A model generated the notes under the pieces. It was not told where the DNA came from, made no database searches, and saw only the letters and a program-made list of their open reading frames with translations. A DNA stretch of 64,000 nucleotides from Pseudomonas sp. TMP9 (lineage in GTDB: Bacteria; Pseudomonadota; Gammaproteobacteria; Pseudomonadales; Pseudomonadaceae): contig NZ_CP149803.1 of NCBI RefSeq assembly GCF_037943105.1, positions 868,001 to 932,000 of the forward strand. The letters run 5' to 3'. The position numbers and the translations under genes were made by a program. Positions 1-9,615 of this stretch are shown in pieces; positions within the stretch are counted from its first letter, which is position 1, and every line of letters starts with the position of its first letter.

Positions 1-2
1 TT

Positions 3-17
3 GAAGCGGCCGAATAA
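3..17 (+). CDS. 3' end of an upstream gene, possibly folP (partial)
   Basis: One reading frame here encodes Glu-Ala-Ala-Glu followed by TAA, 18 bases before glmM. In pseudomonads folP (dihydropteroate synthase) normally precedes glmM, so this may be its last four codons. Another frame (1-21) also ends in a stop, so the assignment rests on gene order alone. Confidence 0.3.
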   Translation, partial: EAAE

Positions 18-35
18 GTAAAAGGGAGTGGTGTG

Positions 36-1373
36 ATGGGTAGAAAGTATTTTGGTACTGACGGTATTCGTGGGCGCGTCGGCAGCTTTCCTATTACCCC
101 AGAATTCATGCTGAAGCTCGGCTGGGCAGCTGGCATGGCGTTTCGTAAGCAGGGTAAGTGCCGCATTCTAATTGGCAAAGACACCCGTATTTCCGGTTAT
201 ATGTTTGAGTCTGCGCTTGAGGCGGGGCTGTCTGCAGCCGGTGCAGATGTCATGCTGTTGGGGCCAATGCCGACACCGGCCATCGCCTATTTGACCCGTA
301 CCTTTCATGCAGAGGCAGGCATTGTAATCAGTGCTTCGCACAACCCGCATTACGATAACGGCATTAAGTTCTTCTCTGGGCAAGGCACCAAGTTGCCGGA
401 TGAAATCGAGCTGATGATTGAAGAGTTGCTCGACGCGCCAATGACAGTGGTGGAGTCGGACCAGTTAGGCAAAGTTTCGCGGATCAATGATGCTGCGGGT
501 CGTTACATCGAATTTTGCAAAAGCAGTGTGCCAACCAGTACCGATTTTGCTGGCCTGAAAGTCGTTATCGACTGCGCCCAAGGTGCAGCTTATAAAGTGG
601 CGCCAAGCGTATTCCGTGAACTTGGCGCGCACGTGACGGTGCTGTCAGCGCAACCTAATGGGTTAAATATCAACGAGGCCTGTGGCTCCACTCATGTCGA
701 GGCGCTGCAGGCTGAGGTCCTGGCGCAGCAGGCTGACTTGGGTATTGCCTTTGATGGCGATGCGGACCGCGTCTTGATGGTTGATCATTCTGGTGCGTTG
801 GTGGACGGCGATGAGCTGTTATTTATCATTGCTCGCGACCTGCTGGAGCGCGGCAAGCTGCAGGGTGGAGTGGTAGGCACGCTGATGAGCAACTTGGGGC
901 TAGAGCTGGCATTGGCCGAACTGGGTATTCCGTTTGTGCGGGCTAAGGTTGGTGATCGCTATGTCACGGCCGAATTGCTGTCGCGCAACTGGCAGTTGGG
1001 TGGGGAGAACTCCGGCCACCTGGTGTGTTTCCAGCACGCTACCACCGGTGATGCGATTATCGCTGCGCTGCAGGTGCTGATGGCGCTCAAGCGTCGTGGG
1101 CAGACGTTGGGTGAGGCTCGGCTGGGTATGCTGAAGTGTCCGCAGGTGCTGATCAATGTACGTTTTGCAGGTGGTGTTGATCCACTGGAGCATCCTGCTG
1201 TACGCGAGGCCAGCGCGCGGGTTACCGAGCAAATGGCTGGCCGCGGTCGGGTATTGCTGCGCAAATCGGGTACCGAGCCATTAGTGCGCGTCATGGTTGA
1301 GGGTGACGATGCAGAGCGAGTGCGCAGCTATGCCGATGAATTGGCTAAAGTTGTTGCGCATGTATGTGCTTGA
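36..1373 (+). CDS. glmM: Phosphoglucosamine mutase GlmM
   Basis: GlmM interconverts glucosamine-6-phosphate and glucosamine-1-phosphate in the cytoplasm, feeding UDP-GlcNAc, peptidoglycan and lipopolysaccharide synthesis. The 445-residue protein opens with the family signature [10 protein letters not shown]. It carries the phosphoserine loop ASHNP (Ser near 101), the metal-binding loop DGDADR (240-245) and a C-terminal phosphate-binding KSGTEP loop near 410. The frame could also open at GTG 33. ATG 36 is chosen because [10 protein letters not shown] matches known GlmM N-termini and an AAGGGAG Shine-Dalgarno lies upstream. tpiA and secG follow on the same strand, the usual Pseudomonas order. 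Length and motifs are intact. Confidence 0.97.
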   Translation: MGRKYFGTDGIRGRVGSFPITPEFMLKLGWAAGMAFRKQGKCRILIGKDTRISGYMFESALEAGLSAAGADVMLLGPMPTPAIAYLTRTFHAEAGIVISASHNPHYDNGIKFFSGQGTKLPDEIELMIEELLDAPMTVVESDQLGKVSRINDAAGRYIEFCKSSVPTSTDFAGLKVVIDCAQGAAYKVAPSVFRELGAHVTVLSAQPNGLNINEACGSTHVEALQAEVLAQQADLGIAFDGDADRVLMVDHSGALVDGDELLFIIARDLLERGKLQGGVVGTLMSNLGLELALAELGIPFVRAKVGDRYVTAELLSRNWQLGGENSGHLVCFQHATTGDAIIAALQVLMALKRRGQTLGEARLGMLKCPQVLINVRFAGGVDPLEHPAVREASARVTEQMAGRGRVLLRKSGTEPLVRVMVEGDDAERVRSYADELAKVVAHVCA

Positions 1374-1438
1374 TTCGGCTTGCCAGTCGGGTGGCTGTTG
1401 GGTAATATCTGCGCCCTCTTTGACCGACGAGGTAAAGC

Positions 1439-2194
1439 ATGCGTCGCCCAATGGTTGCTGGTAACTGGAAAATGCACGGTACCCGCGCCAGCGTCGCAGA
1501 GCTGATCAACGGTCTTAATAATCAGGCATTGCCTGCCGATGTGGATGTCGCGGTTTTCCCCTCGTTCTTGCATCTAGGTCAAGTTGTTGATGGCTTCCTA
1601 GGCAAGGCAATTGCGATGGGAGCGCAGGATTGTGCGGTCCAGCCGCTGGAAGGCGCCCTAACAGGCGAAGTGGCTGCAAGTCAGCTGCATGATGCGGGTT
1701 GTTCGTTGGTGTTAGTGGGTCACTCTGAGCGTCGTTCATTGCTGGGCGAGGGTGATGAGGTCATAACCCGTAAGTTTGCCGCGGCGCAGTCCTCAGGTTT
1801 GCATGTGGTGTTTTGTGTAGGTGAAAGCCTGGCTGAGCGTGAGGCGGGGCGTACGCTTGAAGTGGTGGCTGCGCAGATATCTGCAGTAATCGATACGCTG
1901 GGTGTTGAGGTGTTTGCAACTGCAATCATCGCTTACGAGCCTGTATGGGCCATAGGCACCGGCCTTACGGCATCGCCTGAGCAGGCACAGTATGTACATG
2001 CCGCGATTCGCGGGCAGCTAGCGCTGCAAAGCCCTGAGTTGGCTGGCAAGACGAGAATTCTTTATGGTGGCAGTGTCAAGGCCGCCAGTGCAGCCGAGTT
2101 GTTCGGTATGCCGGATATAGATGGAGGGCTTGTTGGTGGAGCCTCTCTGAATGCGGATGAGTTCGGTGCGATCTGTCGCGCCGCAGGAAGCTGA
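1439..2194 (+). CDS. tpiA: Triosephosphate isomerase TpiA
   Basis: TpiA interconverts dihydroxyacetone phosphate and glyceraldehyde-3-phosphate in glycolysis and gluconeogenesis. The 251-residue protein has the expected TIM-barrel catalytic set: Lys11 in the N-terminal GNWK motif, His95 in GHSERR and Glu167 in [11 protein letters not shown]. The phosphate-binding YGGSV motif lies near 204. The length is normal for the family. The gene starts 65 bases after glmM, and its TGA is four bases before the secG ATG, so tpiA and secG are probably cotranscribed and translationally close. Nothing in the sequence looks unusual. Confidence 0.97.
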   Translation: MRRPMVAGNWKMHGTRASVAELINGLNNQALPADVDVAVFPSFLHLGQVVDGFLGKAIAMGAQDCAVQPLEGALTGEVAASQLHDAGCSLVLVGHSERRSLLGEGDEVITRKFAAAQSSGLHVVFCVGESLAEREAGRTLEVVAAQISAVIDTLGVEVFATAIIAYEPVWAIGTGLTASPEQAQYVHAAIRGQLALQSPELAGKTRILYGGSVKAASAAELFGMPDIDGGLVGGASLNADEFGAICRAAGS

Positions 2195-2198
2195 GAAA

Positions 2199-2582
2199 AT
2201 GCTGGAAACAGTTATCGTTGTTCTTCATCTGCTGGGTGCTATCGGCATCGTTGTGCTGGTTCTGTTGCAGCAGGGTAAGGGTGCAGATGCGGGCGCCTCG
2301 TTTGGCGGTGGCGCCTCAACTACCGTTTTCGGTAGCCAAGGTACCACTACCTTTCTGAGTCGAGTTACTGCTATACTTGCCACCGCTTTTTTCATGACTA
2401 GCTTGGGTTTAGCGTTCTTTGCTAAAGACAAAGCTGATGGCATGGCTCAGGTTGGTTTGCCTGATCCGGCAGTCTTGGAAGTACAACAGGCTAAGCCAGC
2501 TGTTGAAGATATACCTGTTCTTGATGCAGCTAAGCCGGCTACCGAAGCGGCGGACGTACCTCAGGCTCCTGAGCAGCAGTAA
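2199..2582 (+). CDS. secG: Preprotein translocase subunit SecG
   Basis: SecG is the small inner-membrane subunit of the SecYEG channel and stimulates SecA-driven export. The 127-residue protein shows two membrane segments (about 3-23 and 53-73) separated by the conserved glycine-rich loop with [14 protein letters not shown] hydrophilic Ala/Glu/Pro tail follows, as in other pseudomonads. The open frame extends upstream into tpiA, but ATG 2199 gives the family N-terminus [11 protein letters not shown] and follows the tpiA stop by four bases. The tRNA-Leu gene lies 32 bases downstream. Confidence 0.95.
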   Translation: MLETVIVVLHLLGAIGIVVLVLLQQGKGADAGASFGGGASTTVFGSQGTTTFLSRVTAILATAFFMTSLGLAFFAKDKADGMAQVGLPDPAVLEVQQAKPAVEDIPVLDAAKPATEAADVPQAPEQQ

Positions 2583-2614
2583 TAAGTAGCAAGTAGCACG
2601 CAATAAATGATTTT

Positions 2615-2700
2615 GCCGAGGTGGTGGAATTGGTAGACACGCTACCTTGAGGTGGTAGTGGCCATAGGCTGTAGGGGTTCGAGTCCCCTTCTCGGTACCA
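2615..2700 (+). tRNA. tRNA-Leu(GAG)
   Basis: The 86-nt class II tRNA has a long variable arm, the T-loop GTTCGAGTC and an encoded CCA end. The anticodon loop CTTGAGG gives anticodon GAG (leucine CUC/CUU codons). The acceptor stem pairs GCCGAGG with TCTCGGT, allowing G-U pairs. It lies between secG and the rimP operon, the usual place in pseudomonads. Confidence 0.95.
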
Positions 2701-2710
2701 ATTTTCAGGA

Positions 2711-2736
2711 AGGCCCGCTTGATGCGGGCCTTTTTG
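2711..2736 (+). terminator. Rho-independent terminator after tRNA-Leu
   Basis: The stem AGGCCCGC/GCGGGCCT with a five-base loop is followed by TTTTTGTT. It sits ten bases after the tRNA CCA end and ends the secG/tRNA transcript. Confidence 0.9.
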
Positions 2737-2751
2737 TTGCTGGAGCACCGA

Positions 2752-2781
2752 TTGACCCTGGTTCAGGTTCGGTCGTATAAT
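2752..2781 (+). promoter_or_regulatory. Sigma-70 promoter of the rimP leader/operon
   Basis: TTGACC (2752-2757) and a perfect TATAAT (2776-2781) are separated by 18 bases. It lies directly after the tRNA-Leu terminator and before the tRNA-like leader, so it should start transcription near 2788 into the leader and rimP-nusA-infB. Confidence 0.8.
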
Positions 2782-2787
2782 CCGGCA

Positions 2788-2905
2788 CCAGCTTTGATGT
2801 GGGATTGAGCAGCAAGGTCGCTCCTCGGATGTAAATCCGAAGATGGTTGGGTTACACCAGCCCCCGCATTGAGTTGCAGAGGAGCCCCTTTCTAAGGGGC
2901 TTTTT
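2788..2905 (+). ncRNA. tRNA-shaped leader RNA upstream of rimP (degenerate initiator tRNA-like) ending in a terminator
   Basis: Bases 2798-2868 fold like a tRNA: acceptor TGTGGG/CCCGCA, D stem GAGC/GCTC with GG in the loop, anticodon stem TCGGA/TCCGA and T-arm stem GGTTGG/CCAGCC. The order and much of the sequence resemble initiator tRNA-fMet. However, the anticodon loop is six bases (TGTAAA) with no CAT, the T loop lacks TTC, and there is no CCA. A strong promoter precedes it and an intrinsic terminator follows it. In E. coli the tRNA gene metY occupies this operon position. It is probably a rimP-leader attenuator RNA derived from such a tRNA. The RNA ends are inferred. Confidence 0.6.
2883..2905 (+). 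terminator. Intrinsic terminator/attenuator before rimP
   Basis: The stem AGCCCCTT/AAGGGGCT is followed by TTTTT. It stands between the leader promoter and rimP, so all transcripts from the 2752 promoter must read through it to reach rimP-nusA-infB. This fits attenuation. Confidence 0.85.
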
Positions 2906-3001
2906 GCTAGCTGGGTGACAGCTTTACCGGCCTTTGAAGGGCGGTTCGATGATGGGCGTCTTGCCCATTTTTTATTTTTACAGCATGCGCGAGGGGTTCA
3001 G

Positions 3002-3463
3002 GTGTCGAGCAAGCTAGAACAGTTGCAGGCCTTGGTGGCCCCGGTAGTCGAGGCTCTTGGCTATCAATGTTGGGGTGTCGAGTTCCTGTCACAAGGGCGG
3101 CATTCTCTGCTGCGAATTTATATTGATAAGCAGCCTGACGGCGTGCTGATTGAAGACTGTGAAATTGTCAGTCGGCAAATCAGCGGTGTGCTCGATGTCG
3201 AGGACCCAATCAGCGCCGAGTACACCCTTGAGGTGTCCTCACCAGGCATGGATCGGCCACTGTTCAGCATTGAACAGTTCGCCGCTCATGCCGGCGAGCA
3301 AGTGAAGATCAAGCTGCGCTCGCCCTTTGAAGGTCGACGCAATTTCCAAGGCCTTCTGCGCGGTGTGGAAGAGCAGGACGTGGTGGTGCAGGTGGATGAC
3401 CACGAATTCCTGTTGCCGATCGACATGATCGACAAGGCCAACGTTATCCCCAGGTTTGATTGA
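3002..3463 (+). CDS. rimP: Ribosome maturation factor RimP
   Basis: RimP assists maturation of the 30S ribosomal subunit. The 153-residue product has the family N-terminal domain (GYQCWGVEF, then HSLLRIYID near 34-42) and the conserved segment [17 protein letters not shown] before the C-terminal SH3-like domain. The open frame reaches back to 2915 through the attenuator region. GTG 3002 is chosen because [11 protein letters not shown] is the usual Pseudomonas N-terminus and GAGGGG lies upstream. It heads the rimP-nusA-infB-rbfA-truB cluster, an arrangement shared with E. coli, and is likely controlled by the leader terminator. Confidence 0.95.
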   Translation: MSSKLEQLQALVAPVVEALGYQCWGVEFLSQGRHSLLRIYIDKQPDGVLIEDCEIVSRQISGVLDVEDPISAEYTLEVSSPGMDRPLFSIEQFAAHAGEQVKIKLRSPFEGRRNFQGLLRGVEEQDVVVQVDDHEFLLPIDMIDKANVIPRFD

Positions 3464-3531
3464 GACGCGAATCCCGCGAAAGCTGCGTGGATAGCGCAGG
3501 ATCCAATGGATTGTGAAAGGCGAGGCGTACG

Positions 3532-5013
3532 ATGAGCAAAGAAGTACTGCTGGTTGTTGAGTCGGTTTCCAATGAAAAGGGCGTGCCGGCTACTGTGATT
3601 TTCGAAGCGTTGGAGCTGGCGTTGGCCACGGCTACCAAAAAGCGTTTTGAAGATGAAGTCGAGTTGCGTGTGGCGATCAATCGCCAGACTGGTAACTACG
3701 AAACGTTCCGCTGCTGGACGGTGGTGGAAGAAAGCGATTTTGATGATCCTGCACACCAGGTCACCACTGATATGCCGCGTGCTGTTGAAGCGAACGGCAA
3801 AGTCGGCGACGTGTTGGAAGAGAAGATCGATTCCATCGAATTCGGTCGTATTGCCGCGCAAACCGCTAAGCAAGTGATTGTGCAGAAAGTCCGCGAGGCT
3901 GAGCGTGCTCAGGTGGTTGAGGCTTATCGCGAGCGTCTGGGTGAAATCATCTCAGGCACCGTGAAGAAGGTCACCCGTGACAGCGTAATCGTTGATCTGG
4001 GTAACAACGCTGAGGCCATGCTGGCTCGCGAAGACATCATTTCGCGTGAAACTTTCCGTGTCGGCGTGCGTTTGCGTGCGCTGCTAAAGGAAATTCGCAC
4101 CGAGAACCGCGGTCCTCAGCTGATTCTGTCGCGTACTGCGCCGGAAATGCTGATTGAACTGTTCCGCATCGAAGTGCCAGAAATTGCTGAAGAGCTGATC
4201 GAGGTCATGGGTGCCGCCCGTGATCCTGGCTCGCGCGCCAAATTGGCCGTGCGTTCCAAAGATAAGCGCATCGACCCACAGGGCGCCTGTATCGGTATGC
4301 GCGGTTCGCGTGTGCAAGCCGTTTCTGGTGAGTTGGCGGGTGAGCGTGTCGACATCGTGCTGTGGGATGACAATCCTGCGCAGTTCGTGATCAATGCCAT
4401 GTCGCCTGCCGAAGTAGCCGCCATTATTGTTGACGAAGATGCCCATGCTATGGATATCGCCGTTGGCGCAGACAACCTTGCTCAGGCCATTGGCCGTGGC
4501 GGTCAGAACGTACGGTTGGCCAGTCAGTTGACTGGCTGGACCCTGAACGTGATGACCGAGGCGGACATTCAGGCCAAGCAGCAGGCGGAAACAGGCGACA
4601 TCCTGCAGCGTTTCGTTGAAGAGTTGGAAGTCGACGAAGAGCTGGCCCAGGTGTTGGTCGAAGAGGGCTTCACCAGCCTTGAAGAAATTGCCTACGTACC
4701 GATGGAAGAAATGCTCAGCATTGATGGCTTTGACGAGGATATCGTCAACGAGCTCCGCGCCCGTGCCAAAGATCGCTTGCTGACTAAAGCCATCGCTAAC
4801 GAGGAAAAGCTGGCAGATGCCCACCCAGCCGAAGACCTGCTCTCGCTTGAGGGGATGGACAAGGCGCTTGCGCATGAACTGGCAGTGCGCGGCGTAGTTA
4901 CCCGCGAAGACCTGGCCGAGCAGTCTATAGATGACCTGCTCGACATCGACGGTATCGACGCTGAGCGAGCCGGCAAGTTGATCATGGCCGCCCGAGCCCA
5001 TTGGTTCGAGTAA
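3532..5013 (+). CDS. nusA: Transcription termination/antitermination factor NusA
   Basis: NusA binds RNA polymerase and nascent RNA, affecting pausing, intrinsic termination and rRNA antitermination. The 493-residue protein has the full gammaproteobacterial layout: an N-terminal polymerase-binding domain (1-125), an S1 domain (about 135-200), and KH1 and KH2 (about 230-370) with the GRGGQN loop near 321-326. Two acidic C-terminal repeats (about 365-425 and 440-490) follow. The ATG has an upstream GGCGAGGC-type Shine-Dalgarno. It lies between rimP and infB with short gaps, as in the conserved operon. NusA also acts on the rRNA operon boxA sites at the end of this window. Confidence 0.97.
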   Translation: MSKEVLLVVESVSNEKGVPATVIFEALELALATATKKRFEDEVELRVAINRQTGNYETFRCWTVVEESDFDDPAHQVTTDMPRAVEANGKVGDVLEEKIDSIEFGRIAAQTAKQVIVQKVREAERAQVVEAYRERLGEIISGTVKKVTRDSVIVDLGNNAEAMLAREDIISRETFRVGVRLRALLKEIRTENRGPQLILSRTAPEMLIELFRIEVPEIAEELIEVMGAARDPGSRAKLAVRSKDKRIDPQGACIGMRGSRVQAVSGELAGERVDIVLWDDNPAQFVINAMSPAEVAAIIVDEDAHAMDIAVGADNLAQAIGRGGQNVRLASQLTGWTLNVMTEADIQAKQQAETGDILQRFVEELEVDEELAQVLVEEGFTSLEEIAYVPMEEMLSIDGFDEDIVNELRARAKDRLLTKAIANEEKLADAHPAEDLLSLEGMDKALAHELAVRGVVTREDLAEQSIDDLLDIDGIDAERAGKLIMAARAHWFE

Positions 5014-5040
5014 GCAGTTGCGGCCTGAGGAGAGAAATAC

Positions 5041-7536
5041 ATGACGCAAGTCACGGTTAAAGAACTGGCCCAAGTGGTCAACACGCCGGTCGAACGCCTG
5101 CTGCAGCAAATGCGTGAGGCGGGTTTGCCGCACAGCAGTGCTGAGCAAGCGGTCACTGACAGCGAGAAGCAGGCCTTATTGGCCCACCTCAAGAGCAGTC
5201 ACGGCGACAGCAAAACAGAAGAGCCGCGCAAGATTACCTTGCAGCGTAAAACTACTAGCACCCTGCGGGCTGCCGGTAGCAAGACCATCAGCGTTGAAGT
5301 GCGCAAGAAAAAGACCTTCGTTAAGCGCAGCGCTGAAGAAATCGAAGCTGAAAAGCAGCGCGAGCAAGCTGAGCAGCGCGCTGTAGCTGACGCTGCGCGG
5401 GCTAAAACTGAAGAAGAAGCCAAGCGTCGCGCGGCAGAAAATACTCAGGCACCTGTTACCGCACCAGCGGCTGGCGAGGCGGCAGTTCAAACCGCTCCTG
5501 CTGCAGTGGTTGAGTTGCCAGTTGTGGCCGCCCCTGCTGCCGATGAGCGTAAGAAAGATGAGCCGCGTCGTCCTGATAAGGCGCGCAATGATGATGCCGA
5601 TCGTCGTGGTGGCGAGCGCAAGACCACACAGCATCGTCCGACGGCCAAAGAAAAGGCTCCGGCTCCACGCGTTGCTCCGCGTACCACCGACGAGGAAAGC
5701 GATAGCTTCCGTCGCGGCGGTCGTGGCAAAGGTAAACTGAAGAAGCGTAATGCTCACGGCTTCCAGAGCCCAACTGGGCCGGTGATTCGTGACGTAGCTA
5801 TTGGCGAAACCATCACTGTTGGCGATCTCGCCAATCAGATGTCGGTTAAAGCGGCTGAAGTCATCAAGTTCATGTTCAAGATGGGCACTCCAGTGACCAT
5901 CAACCAGGTGCTGGATCAGGAAACTGCCCAGTTGATCGCCGAAGAGTTGGGCCACAAGGTCAAGCTGGTTAGCGACAATGCCCTGGAAGATTCCCTGGCC
6001 GAGTCTCTGAAGTTTGAGGGTGAGTCGTTCTCCCGTGCACCGGTTGTGACCGTAATGGGCCACGTTGACCACGGTAAAACCTCGCTGCTCGACTATATCC
6101 GTCGCGCCAAAGTGGCTGCGGGCGAAGCTGGCGGTATTACCCAGCATATCGGTGCTTACCACGTAGAAACCGAACGCGGCATGGTCACCTTCCTCGACAC
6201 CCCAGGTCACGCCGCGTTTACCGCCATGCGTGCCCGTGGTGCCAAGGCCACTGACATCGTGATCCTGGTGGTTGCAGCAGACGATGGCGTGATGCCGCAG
6301 ACCATCGAAGCCGTTCAGCACGCGAAAGCTGCTGGCGTGCCGCTGGTGGTTGCAGTGAACAAAATCGATAAGCCAGGCGCTGATCTTGACCGCATCCGCA
6401 GCGAACTGTCGGTGCACGGCGTGACCTCGGAAGAGTGGGGCGGTGATACACCGTTCGTCTCCGTATCGGCAAAAGCCGGTACCGGTGTCGATGACCTGCT
6501 CGAAGCCGTGCTGCTGCAAGCCGAAGTTCTTGAGCTGAAAGCAACGCCGTCGGCTCCAGGTCGCGGTGTGGTGGTTGAATCACGCCTTGATAAAGGCCGT
6601 GGCCCAGTGGCTACCGTGCTGGTTCAAGACGGCACCCTGCGCCAAGGCGACATGGTGTTGATCGGTTCCAACTACGGTCGCATCCGTGCAATGCTCGATG
6701 AAAACGGCAAGGCCATTAAAGAAGCTGGCCCGTCGATCCCTGTCGAGATTCTCGGCCTGGACGGTACGCCGGAAGCTGGTGACGACATGAGCGTGCTGGC
6801 TGACGAGAAGAAAGCCCGTGAAGTCGCGCTGTTCCGTCAAGGCAAGTTCCGCGAAGTGAAACTGGCCCGTGCTCACGCCGGCAAGCTGGAAAACATCTTC
6901 GAGAACATGGGTCAGGAAGAGAAGAAGACGCTTAACATCGTCCTCAAATCCGATGTCCGTGGTTCGTTGGAAGCACTGCAAGGCTCGCTCGGCGGCCTGG
7001 GTAACGATGAAGTGCAAGTGCGTGTGGTCGGTGGTGGCGTCGGTGGTATCACCGAATCCGATGCCAACCTGGCACTGGCCTCCAACGCTGTACTGTTCGG
7101 CTTCAACGTGCGTGCCGATGCTGGCGCGCGCAAGATCGTCGAGCAGGAAGGTCTGGATATGCGTTACTACAACGTGATCTACGACATCATCGAAGACGTC
7201 AAGAAAGCCCTCACCGGCATGCTCGGCAGCGATGTTCGCGAGAACATTCTAGGTATCGCCGAAGTGCGTGACGTGTTCCGTTCGCCGAAGTTCGGTGCGA
7301 TCGCTGGTTGTATGGTGGTCGAGGGTACGGTTCACCGTAACCGTCCGATCCGCGTACTGCGCGACGATGTGGTGATCTTCGAAGGTGAGCTGGAATCTCT
7401 GCGTCGCTTTAAAGACGATGCGGCCGAAGTGCGTAATGGCATGGAGTGCGGTATCGGCGTGAAGAGCTACAACGACGTTAAAGTCGGCGACAAGATCGAA
7501 GTGTTCGAGAAAGTCCAAGTGGCTCGCAGCCTGTAA
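5041..7536 (+). CDS. infB: Translation initiation factor IF-2
   Basis: IF-2 is the GTPase that brings initiator fMet-tRNA to the 30S subunit and promotes subunit joining. The 831-residue protein has an N-terminal IF2_N domain (1-50) and a long charged Ala/Glu/Lys/Arg linker (about 60-250). A second IF2_N region (about 253-305) precedes the G domain, which carries GHVDHGKT (340-347), DTPGH (386-390), NKID (440-443) and SAK (476-478). Domains II-IV end at ARSL. AGGAG precedes the ATG. It follows nusA by 27 bases. The upstream tRNA-fMet-like leader RNA is a curious partner, because IF-2 recognises that tRNA. Confidence 0.97.
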   Translation: MTQVTVKELAQVVNTPVERLLQQMREAGLPHSSAEQAVTDSEKQALLAHLKSSHGDSKTEEPRKITLQRKTTSTLRAAGSKTISVEVRKKKTFVKRSAEEIEAEKQREQAEQRAVADAARAKTEEEAKRRAAENTQAPVTAPAAGEAAVQTAPAAVVELPVVAAPAADERKKDEPRRPDKARNDDADRRGGERKTTQHRPTAKEKAPAPRVAPRTTDEESDSFRRGGRGKGKLKKRNAHGFQSPTGPVIRDVAIGETITVGDLANQMSVKAAEVIKFMFKMGTPVTINQVLDQETAQLIAEELGHKVKLVSDNALEDSLAESLKFEGESFSRAPVVTVMGHVDHGKTSLLDYIRRAKVAAGEAGGITQHIGAYHVETERGMVTFLDTPGHAAFTAMRARGAKATDIVILVVAADDGVMPQTIEAVQHAKAAGVPLVVAVNKIDKPGADLDRIRSELSVHGVTSEEWGGDTPFVSVSAKAGTGVDDLLEAVLLQAEVLELKATPSAPGRGVVVESRLDKGRGPVATVLVQDGTLRQGDMVLIGSNYGRIRAMLDENGKAIKEAGPSIPVEILGLDGTPEAGDDMSVLADEKKAREVALFRQGKFREVKLARAHAGKLENIFENMGQEEKKTLNIVLKSDVRGSLEALQGSLGGLGNDEVQVRVVGGGVGGITESDANLALASNAVLFGFNVRADAGARKIVEQEGLDMRYYNVIYDIIEDVKKALTGMLGSDVRENILGIAEVRDVFRSPKFGAIAGCMVVEGTVHRNRPIRVLRDDVVIFEGELESLRRFKDDAAEVRNGMECGIGVKSYNDVKVGDKIEVFEKVQVARSL

Positions 7537-7565
7537 TCATCAGGTAGGTGCGAGTCGCAACGCGC

Positions 7566-7599
7566 AACGCCCGGTCCCGCTTTTGCGCGGCCGGGCGTT
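7566..7599 (+). terminator. Hairpin between infB and rbfA (possible attenuator or processing site)
   Basis: The stem AACGCCCGG/CCGGGCGTT encloses a smaller GC-rich hairpin. The following TGCCGCTTTTA is only weakly T-rich, so it may be a partial terminator or an mRNA processing and stability element inside the operon. Confidence 0.4.
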
Positions 7600-7655
7600 T
7601 GCCGCTTTTAGGTCCGCTGCTTTTTTAAGCGGCGTGACGAGTGAAGGTAGTAAAA

Positions 7656-8063
7656 ATGGCCAAACAATTTAGCCGGGCTCAGCGCATCGGCGACCAGATA
7701 CAGCGCGAACTGGCGCAGTTAATCCGTATGGAAATCAAAGACCCGCGTCTTGGCGGTCTGGTAACTGTAACGGCTGTGGAAGTCAGTCGCGATTCAAGCC
7801 ACGCCAAGGTGTTCGTCACCATCATGGGCGGTGAGCCTGAAGAGGGTGTTGATCCAGTTGTGCAGAGCATCAAGGTGCTCAACGATGCCAGCGGTTTCTT
7901 GCGCATGCAGTTGGGAAAGGCAATGAAGCTGCGCAGTGTGCCGAACCTTCGTTTTCATTACGATGAGAGCGTGATTCGTGGCGCGCAGCTGTCCGCATTG
8001 ATCGAGCGTGCCGTCAGCGAAGACCGCCAGCACGATGAAGAATCAACTGAGGCCAAGGAGTAA
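7656..8063 (+). CDS. rbfA: 30S ribosome-binding factor RbfA
   Basis: RbfA binds the 30S subunit and helps 16S rRNA 5'-end maturation, notably in the cold. The 135-residue protein has the family KH-type fold with the core [19 protein letters not shown] near 30-48 and the conserved [19 protein letters not shown] segment. The open frame begins at GTG 7641, but ATG 7656 ([15 protein letters not shown]) matches the family start, and GAAGGTAG precedes it. It is followed four bases later by truB, so the two are probably translationally coupled. Confidence 0.95.
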   Translation: MAKQFSRAQRIGDQIQRELAQLIRMEIKDPRLGGLVTVTAVEVSRDSSHAKVFVTIMGGEPEEGVDPVVQSIKVLNDASGFLRMQLGKAMKLRSVPNLRFHYDESVIRGAQLSALIERAVSEDRQHDEESTEAKE

Positions 8064-8067
8064 GCGC

Positions 8068-8985
8068 GTGGCCCAGGTAAAACGTATTCGCCGTGCCGTC
8101 GATGGCATCATCTTGCTGGATAAGCCCAAGGGCTTTAGTTCCAACGCCGCTTTGCAGAAGGTGCGCTGGTTGCTAAATGCGGAAAAAGCTGGCCACACCG
8201 GTAGTCTCGACCCTTTGGCCACCGGCGTATTACCGCTGTGCTTCGGTGAGGCTACTAAGTTTTCCCAGTACTTACTGGATGCCGACAAAGGCTACGAAAC
8301 CACTATGCAGCTGGGCGTGACCACCACCACGGCAGACGGTGAGGGTGAGGTGCTTGAACGTCGTCCGGTAACCGTTGGTCGCGCCGAGATTGAGGCTGTG
8401 TTGCCGCAGTTTCGTGGTCCAATAAGCCAGATACCGCCCATGTACTCGGCGCTCAAACGTGACGGTCAGCCGCTTTACAAGTTGGCGCGCGCGGGTGAAG
8501 TAGTGGAGCGCGAGCCGCGTTCTGTTACTATTGCGCGCCTAGAATTATTGGGCTGTGAGGCGGAGCAGGCGTGCTTAGCAGTCGATTGCAGCAAAGGCAC
8601 CTACATCCGCACGCTAGTCGAAGACATTGGCCATTTGCTCGGTTGCGGCGCTCATGTTGCAGAACTGCGCAGAACTAAGGCCGGCCCCTTCGATTTAAGC
8701 CGCACCGTAACGCTCGAAGAGCTGGAGCGTGTGCATGCTGAAGGCGGTAATGAGGCGGTGGATCAATTTTTGTTGCCGTCAGACAGCGGCTTACAACACT
8801 GGCCGCTGTTGCAGTTTTCTGAACACAGCTCGTTTTATTGGTTGCAAGGGCAGCCAGTACGCGCTGCGGATGGACCAAAGTTCGGCATGGTGCGGGTGCA
8901 AGATCACAATGGTCGCTTTATCGGTATCGGTGAAGTGAGCGAAGACGGGCGCATTGCGCCGCGTCGTTTGATTCGGTCAGTATGA
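8068..8985 (+). CDS. truB: tRNA pseudouridine(55) synthase TruB
   Basis: TruB makes the universal pseudouridine at position 55 in the tRNA T loop. The 305-residue protein carries the catalytic GSLDPLATG motif with Asp48, the conserved [10 protein letters not shown] near the N-terminus and a C-terminal PUA-like region. The frame extends upstream to 8008 inside rbfA. GTG 8068 is chosen because MAQVKRIRR is the Pseudomonas N-terminus and AAGGAG lies just ahead, overlapping the rbfA end. It is the last gene of the rimP-nusA-infB-rbfA-truB cluster. rpsO follows after about 150 bases. Confidence 0.96.
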   Translation: MAQVKRIRRAVDGIILLDKPKGFSSNAALQKVRWLLNAEKAGHTGSLDPLATGVLPLCFGEATKFSQYLLDADKGYETTMQLGVTTTTADGEGEVLERRPVTVGRAEIEAVLPQFRGPISQIPPMYSALKRDGQPLYKLARAGEVVEREPRSVTIARLELLGCEAEQACLAVDCSKGTYIRTLVEDIGHLLGCGAHVAELRRTKAGPFDLSRTVTLEELERVHAEGGNEAVDQFLLPSDSGLQHWPLLQFSEHSSFYWLQGQPVRAADGPKFGMVRVQDHNGRFIGIGEVSEDGRIAPRRLIRSV

Positions 8986-9070
8986 CCGTAGCGTAGGGAC
9001 TGAGTTTTGGCTCAGGTCTGCGTGCAGAGGGTGGCTGTTAATAGGCGCGGTCATACCTCACTTAAAAACA

Positions 9071-9112
9071 CGGGAAGTTATTCCCGGCCTATTGCGACTG
9101 TTTCGGCAGTTG
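9071..9112 (+). promoter_or_regulatory. rpsO leader hairpins
   Basis: Two hairpins precede the rpsO start: CGGGAA/TTCCCG (9071-9086) and CGACTG/CAGTTG (9095-9112). In E. coli the S15 protein represses its own mRNA by binding a structured leader at this place. Here the hairpins are seen, and the repression is inferred. Confidence 0.4.
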
Positions 9113-9134
9113 CCTAACTGAGAGAATTGCCCAC

Positions 9135-9404
9135 ATGGCACTCAACGTCGAAGAAAAAGCGCAAATCGTCAACGACTATAAGCAGGCTGAAGGCGACACT
9201 GGTAGCCCGGAAGTGCAAGTTGCACTGCTGACCGCCAATATCAACAAGCTGCAAGGTCACTTCAAAATCAACGGTAAAGACCACCACTCGCGTCGTGGCC
9301 TGATCCGCATGGTTAACCAGCGTCGTAAGCTGCTGGATTACCTGAAACGTAAGGACGCCAGCCGTTACAGCGCCCTGATCGGTCGCCTGGGTCTGCGTCG
9401 CTAA
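9135..9404 (+). CDS. rpsO: 30S ribosomal protein S15
   Basis: S15 is a primary 16S rRNA-binding protein that organises the central domain of the 30S subunit. The 89-residue product has the standard length and conserved segments [14 protein letters not shown] (near 20-33), HHSRRGL and [12 protein letters not shown] 9135 is preceded by the GAGAGAATT region. It lies between truB and pnp, as in most proteobacteria, and probably regulates itself through the leader. A strong terminator follows, so pnp may depend on read-through or on its own promoter. Confidence 0.97.
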   Translation: MALNVEEKAQIVNDYKQAEGDTGSPEVQVALLTANINKLQGHFKINGKDHHSRRGLIRMVNQRRKLLDYLKRKDASRYSALIGRLGLRR

Positions 9405-9431
9405 GCAATGCTTATGCGCCGCTGACTGCCG

Positions 9432-9467
9432 AAGCTGGAAGTGGGGTGAGCCCTGCTTCCAGCTTTT
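9432..9467 (+). terminator. Rho-independent terminator after rpsO
   Basis: A ten-base-pair stem AAGCTGGAAG/CTTCCAGCTT is followed by TTTTGCTTTT. It lies 28 bases after the rpsO stop. Confidence 0.85.
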
Positions 9468-9615
9468 GCTTTTGTGCTGTAGCTGTTTTGGACGCTAGCG
9501 GGTCCGATACCCGTCACCGCCCACACATTCTGCAAGACCCGTTTTTTCACTTAATCGTGATAAAACGATCGCAAGAAACGCTTTCCCCAAAGGCAATAAA
9601 GAGAAGGAAAACACC

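Noticed and set aside
2798..2868. A functional tRNA gene in the rimP leader
   Set aside because: The anticodon loop has six bases, the T loop is not TTC and no CCA or processed end is visible. It is kept as a tRNA-like leader.
4084..5148. 354-codon minus-strand frame opposite nusA
   Set aside because: It is antisense to the NusA KH and C-terminal repeats, with no ribosome site or family likeness.
5176..6519. 447-codon minus-strand frame opposite infB
   Set aside because: It lies inside the infB coding region, shows no motif, and its composition mirrors infB codon bias.
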